Assembly (NCBI GenBank): GCA_903873135.1
Contig: CAIQNH010000155.1
Coordinates: 1 to 51,865, forward strand
Length of the DNA stretch: 51,865 nt
Source of the DNA: an uncultured Actinomycetes bacterium
GTDB lineage: Bacteria; Actinomycetota; Acidimicrobiia; Acidimicrobiales; Microtrichaceae
Direction: 5' to 3'
Numbering within the stretch: the stretch's first letter is position 1; each line of letters opens with the position of its first letter. Made by a program: the position numbers and the translations under genes. Below are positions 51,481 through 51,865 of the stretch, one piece after another. The notes beneath the pieces were generated by a model that was not told the origin of the DNA, did not search any database, and saw only the letters and a list, made by a program, of their open reading frames with translations.

Positions 51481-51760
51481 GCCGAACCGCTGCCGGAGGC
51501 GTCGGTGCCGGTGGCGGAACACTCGGGTGACAACCCACCTCACCAGTGGACGCGCAGGTGTGAGACGTGGCTCGACGAGCAGACGGTCAGTCACGGTGCA
51601 CTGACCACGAGATGACTCCGCAACGATCCGCCGGGTGGGTCATCCGCACGAGCGGCAGGAGTTCCTGGTTCACACCCTCCATCGACGACGCGGCCTCCCA
51701 CACCGCGTCCGCAGATGCAGTGAGCTGGGTGCTCAGCTCGAGCTCAATCGGGCCCTTCAT
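51481..51760 (-). pseudogene. Broken SRPBCC-family gene (internal deletion plus frameshift)
   Basis: The ATG at 51760 opens a 57-codon frame whose first 45 residues match the start of actinobacterial SRPBCC proteins (ELSTQLTASADAVWEAASSM, then EGVNQELLPLVRMTHPAD). It soon runs to a stop at 51587. In another frame the family's C-terminus appears: CTVTDRLLVEPRL, VRWVVTRVFRHRHRRLRQRF. The central 70 or so residues expected between these parts are missing, and the junction lies near 51625-51640. A gap that size cannot be a single sequencing error. Family assignment is from remembered motif pattern, so the deletion size is approximate. Confidence 0.65.
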
Positions 51761-51865
51761 GCTGCGAGAGTGTCACGGGCCCCTGTTGCGGCGGACCTCA
51801 GCCCTTGCGTTCGTACCTGTACACATTCGTCTACCGGAAAAAAGTAGAAGCGCGAACTGACCTCA
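51761..51865. other. Window end without a supported gene; lower G+C
   Basis: I see no gene here. The last 59 bases are about half G+C by my count, far below the rest of the window, and include a run of six A. It may be the edge of a different segment; the window ends before this can be decided. Confidence 0.4.

Overview
This window is chromosomal DNA from a very G+C-rich actinobacterium. Most start codons are GTG, many neighbouring genes are joined by GTGA start-stop overlaps, and the gene families are typical of the phylum: a roughly 1500-residue Lhr helicase, a Rv1155-like F420-type flavin-fold protein, a mycofactocin-coupled SDR, a SCO6745-family protein, DUF7144, HelD, and a hemE-hemH-hemY run of the coproporphyrin-dependent type. 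The mixture suggests a free-living aerobic member of the Acidimicrobiia, but that placement is inference. No rRNA, tRNA, CRISPR array, insertion sequence or phage genes were seen. The only decayed gene and the only clear drop in G+C are at the right end.

Layout. 1-5.2 kb: two tandem paralogous membrane acyltransferases, a GT-C type membrane glycosyltransferase and an L-2-hydroxyglutarate-oxidase-like flavoenzyme, closed by a strong hairpin. 5.3-10 kb: a small phasin-like protein, a 1-Cys peroxiredoxin and a 1167-residue cyclase/AAA/TPR regulator. 10-16.5 kb: a second copy of the GT-C protein, a GT2 glycosyltransferase, an FtsX/MacB-type ABC exporter and a small flavin-fold protein. 16.5-19.5 kb (minus): SdpI-like, NTF2-like, thioredoxin-like lipoprotein, Nei glycosylase and SDR. 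19.5-27 kb: Lhr divergent from a DtxR-type repressor, then HelD and a small unknown protein. 27.2-30.5 kb: hemE-hemH-hemY. 30.5-32 kb (minus): cytochrome c, SCO1 and cupredoxin-like protein, all predicted lipoproteins, lying next to a divergent lnt. 33.6-38.5 kb: a GT4, methyltransferase, QW-motif alpha/alpha-toroid, methyltransferase and GtrA group. 38.5-44.3 kb: thioesterase, PQQ-type sugar dehydrogenase, PlsC, FUSC and GNAT. 44.4-51.9 kb: small membrane proteins, an MFS exporter, a RidA-CGNR-DUF1272 operon behind a perfect palindrome, a SCO6745-family protein, a second cyclase, a DUF4345-like protein and a broken SRPBCC gene.

How the parts fit. Two envelope-glycan neighbourhoods (1-13 kb and 33-38 kb) supply glycosyl- and acyl-transferases. 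The heme operon and the cytochrome/SCO operon face each other and both serve respiration. The most general signal is regulatory: about eighteen genes have a TANNNT-like hexamer ending 6-8 nt before the start codon, the signature of leaderless transcripts. Several of these sit in very short divergent intergenic regions, the tightest being Lhr/DtxR, where the two -10 elements overlap. The most distinctive individual loci are the palindrome-controlled RidA-CGNR-DUF1272 operon, an Lnt homologue with Ser at the catalytic Cys position, and a DUF7144 leader carrying three copies of one 8-mer.
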